From Serripes groenlandicus (lineage: Eukaryota > Mollusca > Bivalvia > Cardiida > Cardiidae): a stretch of 64,000 nt of DNA. A program made the position numbers and the translations under genes. The stretch is taken from the NCBI GenBank assembly GCA_031761405.1, contig JASEVX010000003.1, forward strand, positions 68,053,044 through 68,117,043. Direction: 5' to 3'. Under the pieces are notes generated by a model, which saw nothing but the letters and a program-made list of their open reading frames with translations, was not told where the DNA came from and ran no database searches. Below are positions 56,901 to 64,000 of this stretch, piece after piece (the stretch's first letter is position 1; each line of letters opens with the position of its first letter).

Positions 56901-59900
56901 CTATACACATACACTGTTCTACAGGCGTACTTGTGACGTGTATATGTTTCATGGCGTTCGATCAGAAACTATACACATACACTGTTCTACAGGCGTAGTT
57001 GTGACGTGTATATGTTTCATGGCGTGTGATCTGAAACTATACACATACACTGTTCTACAGGCGTACTTGTGACGTGTATATGTTTCATGGCGTGTGATCA
57101 GAAACTATACACATACACTGTTCTACAGGCGTACTTGTGACGTGTATATGTTTCATGGCGCGTTATCAGAATCTATACACATACACTGTTCTTCAGGCGT
57201 ACTTGTGACGTGAATATGTTTTATGGCGTTCGATCAGAAACTATATACATACTCTATTCTACAGGCGTACTTGTGACGTGTATATGTTTCATGGCGTGTG
57301 ATCAGAAACTATACACATACACTGTTCTACAGGCGTACTTGTGACGTGAATATGTTTTATGGCGTGTGATCAGAAACTATACACATACACTGTTCTACAG
57401 GCGTAGTTGTGACGTGTATATGTTTCATGGCGTGTGATCAGAAACTATACACATACACTGTTCTACAGGCGTAGTTGTGACGTGTATATGTTTCATGGCG
57501 CGTGATCAGAATCTATACACATACACTGTTCTTCAGACGTACTTGTGACGTGTATATATATCATGGCGTTCGATCAGAAACTATATACATACTCTGTTAT
57601 ACAGGCGTACTTGTGACGTGTATATGTTTCATGGCGTTCGATCAGAAACTATACACATACACTGTTCTACAGGCGTACTTGTGACGTGTATATATATCAT
57701 GGCGTTCGATCAGAAACTATATACATACTCTGTTCTACAGGCGTACTTGTGACGTGTATATGTTTCATGGCGTTCGATCAGAAACTATGTACATACTCTG
57801 TTCTACAGGCGTACTTGTGACGTGTATATGTTTCATGGCGCGTGATCAGAAACTATACACATACACTGTTCTACATGCGTACTTTTGACGTGTATATGTT
57901 TCATGGCGTTTGATCAGAAACTACATGTACTTATGACGTGTATATGTTTCATGGCGTGTGATCAGAAACTATACACATACACTGTTCTACAGGCGTACTT
58001 GTGACGTATATATGTGTCATGGTGCGTGATCAGAAACTATACACATAAACTGTTTTACAGACGTACTTGTGACGTGTATATGTTTCATGGCATGTGATCA
58101 GAAACTATACACATACACTGTTCTACAGGCGTACTTTTGACGTGTATATGTTCATGGCTGGTGAACAGAAACTATACACATACACTGTTCTTCAGGCGTA
58201 CTTGTGACGTGTATATGTTTCATGGCGTGTGATCAGAAACTATAAACTGTTCTACAGGCGTACTTGTGACGTGTATATGTTTCATGGCGTTCGATCAGAA
58301 ACTATACACATACACTGTTTTACAGGCGTACTTGTGACGTGTATATGTTTCATGGCGTTCGATCAGAAACTATACACATACACTGTTCTACAGGCGTAGT
58401 TGTGACGTGTATATGTTTCATGGCGTGTGATCTGAAACTATACACATACACTGTTCTACAGGCGTACTTGTGACGTGTATATGTTTCATGGCGTGTGATC
58501 AGAAACTATACACATACACTGTTCTACAGGCGTACTTGTGACGTGTATATGTTTCATGGCGTGTTATCAGAATCTATACACATACACTGTTCTTCAGGCG
58601 TACTTGTGACGTGAATATGTTTTATGGCGTTCGATCAGAAACTATATACATACTCTATTCTACAGGCGTACTTGTGACGTGTATATGTTTCATGGCGTGT
58701 GATCAGAAACTATACACATACACTGTTCTACAGGCGTACTTGTGACGTGTATATGTTTCATGGCGTGTGATCAGAAACTATACACTGTTCTACAGGCGTA
58801 CTTGTGACGTGTATATGTTTCGTGGCGCGTGATCAGAATCTACACACATAAACTGTTCTTCAGGCGTACTTGTGACGTGTATATGTTTCATGGCGTTCGA
58901 TCAGAAACTATATACATACTCTGTTCTACAGGCGTACTTGTGACGTGTATATGTTTCATGGCGTTCGATCAGAAACTATACACATACACTGTTCTACAGG
59001 CGTACTTGTGACGTGTATATGTTTCATGGCGTTCGATCAGAAACTATACACATACACTGTTCTACAGGCGTACTTGTGACGTGTATATGTTTCATGGCGT
59101 TCGATCAGAAACTATACACATACACTGTTCTACAGGCGTAGTTGTGACGTGTATATGTTTCATGGCGTGTGATCTGAAACTATACACATACACTGTTCTA
59201 CAGGCGTACTTGTGACGTGTATATGTTTCATGGCGTGTGATCAGAAACTATACACATACACTGTTCTACAGGCGTACTTGTGACGTGTATATGTTTCATG
59301 GCGCGTTATCAGAATCTATACACATACACTGTTCTTCAGGCGTACTTGTGACGTGAATATGTTTTATGGCGTTCGATCAGAAACTATATACATACTCTAT
59401 TCTACAGGCGTACTTGTGACGTGTATATGTTTCATGGCGTGTGATCAGAAACTATACACATACACTGTTCTACAGGCGTAGTTGTGACGTGTATATGTTT
59501 CATGGCGCGTGATCAGAATCTATACACATACACTGTTCTTCAGACGTACTTGTGACGTGTATATATATCATGGCGTTCGATCAGAAACTATATACATACT
59601 CTGTTCTACAGGCGTACTTGTGACGTGTATATGTTTCATGGCGTTCGATCAGAAACTATACACATACACTGTTCTACAGGCGTACTTGTGACGTGTATAT
59701 ATATCATGGCGTTCGATCAGAAACTATATACATACTCTGTTCTACAGGCGTACTTGTGACGTGTATATGTTTCATGGCGTTCGATCAGAAACTATGTACA
59801 TACTCTGTTCTACAGGCGTACTTGTGACGTGTATATGTTTCATGGCGCGTGATCAGAAACTATACACATACACTGTTCTACATGCGTACTTTTGACGTGT

Positions 59901-62900
59901 ATATGTTTCATGGCGTTTGATCAGAAACTACATGTACTTATGACGTGTATCTGTTTCATGGCGTGTGATCAGAAACTATACACATACACTGTTCTACAGG
60001 CGTACTTGTGACGTATATATGTGTCATGGTGCGTGATCAGAAACTATACACATAAACTGTTTTACAGACGTACTTGTGACGTGTATATGTTTCATGGCAT
60101 GTGATCAGAAACTATACACATACACTGTTCTACAGGCGTACTTTTGACGTGTATATGTTCATGGCTGGTGAACAGAAACTATACACATACACTGTTCTTC
60201 AGGCGTACTTGTGACGTGTATATGTTTCATGGCGTGTGATCAGAAACTATAAACTGTTCTACAGGCGTACTTGTGACGTGTATATGTTTCATGGCGCGTG
60301 ATCAGAATCTACACACATAAACTGTTCTTCAGGCGTACTTGTGACGTGTATATGTTTCATGGCGTTCGATCAGAAACTATATACATACTCTGTTCTACAG
60401 GCGTACTTGTGACGTGTATATGTTTCATGGCGTTCGATCAGAAACTATACACATTAACTGTTCTACAGGCGTACTTGTGACGTATATATGTTTCATGGCG
60501 TTCGATCTGAAACTATACACATACACTGTTCTACAGGCGTAGTTGTGACGTGTATATGTTTCATGGCGTTCGATCAGAAACTATACACATACACTGTTCT
60601 ACAGGCGTAGTTGTGACGTGTATATGTTTCATGGCGTGTGATCTGAAACTATACACATACACTGTTCTACAGGCGTACTTGTGACGTGTATATGTTTCAT
60701 GGCGTGTGATCAGAAACTATACACATACACTGTTCTACAGGCGTACTTGTGACGTGTATATGTTTCATGGCGCGTTATCAGAATCTATACACATACACTG
60801 TTCTTCAGGCGTACTTGTGACGTGTATATGTTTTATGGCGTTCGATCAGAAACTATATACATACTCTATTCTACAGGCGTACTTGTGACGTGTATATGTT
60901 TCATGGCGTGTGATCAGAAACTATACACATACACTGTTCTACAGGCGTAGTTGTGACGTGTATATGTTACATGGCGCGTGATCAGAAACTATACACATAC
61001 ACTGTTCTACAGGCGTACTTTTGACGTGTATATGTTTCATGGCGTTTGATCAGAAACTACATGTACTTATGACGTGTATATGTATCATGTCGTGTGATAA
61101 GAAACTTCACACATACACTGTTCTACTGGTGTACTTGTGACGTGTATATGTTTCATGGCGCATGATCAGAAACTATACACATACCCTGTTCTACAGGCGT
61201 ACTTGTGACGTGTATATGTTTCATGGAGTGTGATCAGAAACTATTTACATACACTGTTCTATTGGCGTATTTGTGACGTGTGTATGTTTCATGGCGTGTG
61301 ATTAGAAACTATATACATACTCTGTTCTACAGGTGTACTTGTGACGTGTATATGTTTCATGGCGTATGCTCAGAAACTATACACATACACTGTTCTACAC
61401 GCGTACATTTGACGTGTATATATAGCATGGCGTGTGATCAGAAACTATACACATACACTGTTCTACAGGCGTAGTTGTGACGTGTATATGTTTAAAGGCG
61501 CGTGATCAGAATCTATACACATACACTGTTCTGCAGGCGTACTTGTGACGTGTATATGTTTCATGGCGTGTGATCAGAAACTATACACATACACTGTTCT
61601 ACAGGCGTACTTGTGACGTGTATATGTTTCATGGTGCGTGATCAGAATCTATACACATACACTGTTCTTCAGGCTTACTTGTGATGTGTGTATGTTTCAT
61701 GGCGTGTGATCAGAAACTATACACATACAATGTTCTACAGGCGTACTTTTGACGTGTATATGTTTCATGGCGCGTGATCAGAATCTATACACATACACTG
61801 TTCTTCAGACGTACTTGTGACGTGTATATATAGCATGGCGTTCGATCAGAAACTATATACATACTCTGTTCTACAGGCGTACTTGGGACGTGTATATGTT
61901 TCATGGCGTTCGATCAGAAACTATACACATACACTGTTCTACAGGCGTACTTGTGACGTGTATATACATCATGGCGTTCGATCAGAAACTATATACATAC
62001 TCTGTTCTACAGGCGTACTTGTGACGTGTATATGTTTCATGGCGTTCGATCAGAAACTATGTACATACTCTGTTCTTCAGGCGTACTTGTGACGTGTATA
62101 TGTTTCATGGCGCGTGATCAGAAACTATACACATACACTGTTCTACATGCGTACTTTTGACGTGTATATGTTTCATGGCGTTTGATCAGAAACTACATGT
62201 ACTTATGACGTGTATATGTTTCATGGCGTGTGATCAGAAACTATACACATACACTGTTCTACAGGCGTACTTGTGACGTATATATGTGTCATGGTGCGTG
62301 ATCAGAAACTATACACATAAACTGTTTTACAGACGTACTTGTGACGTGTATATGTTTCATGGCATGTGATCAGAAACTATACACATACACTGTTCTACAG
62401 GCGTACTTTTGACGTGTATATGTTCATGGCTGGTGAACAGAAACTATACACATACACTGTTCTACAGGCGTATTTTTGACGTGTATATGTTTCATGGCAT
62501 GTGATCAAGAACGATACACATAAACTGTTTTACAGACGTACTTGTGACGTGTATATGTTTCATGGCGTGTGATCAGCAACTATACACATACACTGTTCTA
62601 CAGGCGTACTTTTGACGTGTATATGTATCATGGCGTGTGATCAGAAACTACACGAATACACTGTTCTACAGGCGTACTTTTGACGTGTATATGTTTCATG
62701 GAGTGTGATCAGAAACTATACACATACACTGTTCTACAAGGGTTCCTGTGACGTGTATATGGTTCATGGCGTGTGGTCAGAAGCTATTAACATACACTGT
62801 TCTACAGGTGTACATGTGACGTTTATATGTTTCAGGGCGTGTGATCAGAAACTATACACATACACTGTTCTACAGGCGTACTTTTGACGTGTATATGTAT

Positions 62901-63558
62901 CATGGCGTGTGATCAGAAACTACACGAATACACTGTTCTACAGGCGTACTTGTGACGTGTATATGTCTCATGGCGTGTGATCAAAAACTATAAACATACA
63001 CTGTTCTACAGGCGTACTTGTGACGTGTATATGTTTCATGGCATGTGATCAAGAACGATACACATACACTTTTCTACAGGCGTACTTGTGACGTGTATAT
63101 GTTTCATGGCATGTGATCAAGAACGATACACATACACTTTTCTACAGGCGTACTTGTGACGTTTATATGTTTCATGGCATGTGATCAAGAACGATACACA
63201 TACCCTGTTATACAGGCGTACTTGTGACGTGTATATGTTTCATGGCATGTGATCAAGAATGATACACATACACTTTTCTACAGGCGTACTTGTGCCGTTT
63301 ATATTTTTCATGGCATGTGATCAAGAACGATACACATGCACTTTTCTACAGGCGTACTTGTGACGTTTATATGTTTCATGGCATGTGATCAACAACGATA
63401 CACATACACTGTTCTACAGGCGTACTTGTGACGTGTATATATATCATGGCGTGTGATCAGAAACTTCACACATACACTCTTCTACTGGCGTACTTGTGAC
63501 GTGTATATGTATCAAAGCGTGTGATCAGAAACTATACACATACACTTTTCTACAGGCG
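47975..63558. repeat. 68-bp satellite array, about 15.6 kb, with nested higher-order repeats
   Basis: About 225 monomers of GGCGTGTGATCAGAAACTAT, ACACATACACTGTTCTACAG, GCGTACTTGTGACGTGTATA, TGTTTCAT. Higher-order blocks are marked by rare variants. A TTCAAGTTCAGGCG insertion recurs 680 bp apart (51061, 51741). ACTACTATAAACATACT recurs 1058 bp apart (about 52098, 53156). A shortened monomer with AACTACATGTACTTATG occurs at about 57920, 59927, 61056 and 62192, giving blocks of about 2007 and 2265 bp. 68 is not a multiple of 3, so frames break about every 180 bp and the many 60-codon frames are not genes. Confidence 0.97.
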
Positions 63559-64000
63559 GTGGTTTAATGAACCACGACGTAGGGAACGCCGACCTTTCGG
63601 AATTAGCAACCAGGTGAACGAGATCTTCGTTGTTCAAGTTTCAGTTTCTGAACGTTGTGTGTTCTCACAAGTCATCAGACAGTAGGGTTCCCCTAGCGAG
63701 GTTCACTCAAGTATCGGTAGGATTAAGAGAACGCTTTATTGCAAGGGAATTTCTAACGTTGTCACAATTATTTCAAATCCAGACCGAAACTTATTTTCCA
63801 AGTGTCCAGACTTTTCAAATGATCTGAAAGCAGAACACGTTTAACATATCAAATCAGGTAATGGTTCAAATGTTTTTAACTCTGATCATAAGTCGATGTC
63901 ATGGTCGATCGTGTAATCTTGTTTACACGTTTACTGATATAGAAGGCTTCTATAAACAATTACAAATGATGCAATTTAGGTATATCATTCATGCAATACT
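63559..64000. other. Unique flank of the satellite, nothing recognised
   Basis: Starts at GGTGGTTTAATGAACCACG (a short inverted repeat GTGGTTTA/GAACCAC). No domain seen in any frame. Confidence 0.5.

Noticed and set aside
48218..63558. Dozens of similar 60-codon frames as a gene family
   Set aside because: They are the same satellite in different monomer combinations, ending wherever the 68-bp register meets a stop.
46680..63558. CRISPR array
   Set aside because: Whole monomers are repeated with no unique spacers, and the sequence is clearly eukaryotic.

Overview
This looks like a piece of animal (eukaryotic) nuclear DNA made almost entirely of repeats. I find no intact host gene, no rRNA, no functional tRNA, no operon and no CRISPR. 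The mix of tRNA-derived SINEs, short hairpin-centred MITEs, LINE fragments and many unrelated minisatellites, with generally AT-rich unique sequence, fits an invertebrate. From memory the repeat style recalls bivalve molluscs, dreissenid mussels in particular; I could not check that. One run of exactly 200 N (31349-31548) is an assembly gap.

Layout. 1-33 kb is a patchwork of dispersed elements broken by tandem arrays: 9 x 55 bp (868-1362), about 23 x 74 bp (5633-7313), about 38 x 36 bp (8168-9535) and about 54 x 22 bp (25672-26858). 33-43 kb holds larger arrays: 33 bp units (33352-36118), 21 bp units (37085-38095) and 23 bp units (41638-42622). 43.6-44.2 kb is a foldback element whose arms contain a 15 bp minisatellite. 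46.7-63.56 kb is one large 70/68 bp satellite interrupted once, at 47287-47974, by a segment carrying a strong palindrome and a fragment resembling a tyrosine-recombinase-type protein. The last 440 bp is unique sequence. Tandem arrays take up roughly 40% of the window.

Dispersed families, named here for convenience. Family A: about 190-225 bp, ends CCCTTTCCC...GGGAAAGGG flanked by TTAA, with a central hairpin; it looks piggyBac-derived. Family B: about 260 bp, with terminal inverted repeats starting TGAGCCGTCCCGCGAG. Family C: about 249 bp, TCGAGGGCTTGGCG ends flanked by TA. Family D: about 205 bp, CTCTTTCA ends. R600: about 640 bp. R5: a diverged dispersed repeat. S1 and S2: two tRNA-derived SINE families. 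Coding remnants are limited to a LINE reverse-transcriptase piece (31162-31348), a LINE C-terminal zinc-knuckle piece (44432-44620) and the recombinase-like fragment (47526-47738).

History. Several nestings can be ordered directly: A inserted into S1 (562-785), C into A (24550-24797), a LINE tail into A (40192-40593), a LINE tail into a tandemly duplicated unit (29395-30138), and B into R5 (23936-24198). The most striking unexplained signal is that families A and C, whose termini are unrelated, share a nearly identical 19-nt central hairpin, ATTGCTCGTTYTGAGCAAT, and family D carries a shorter version of it.
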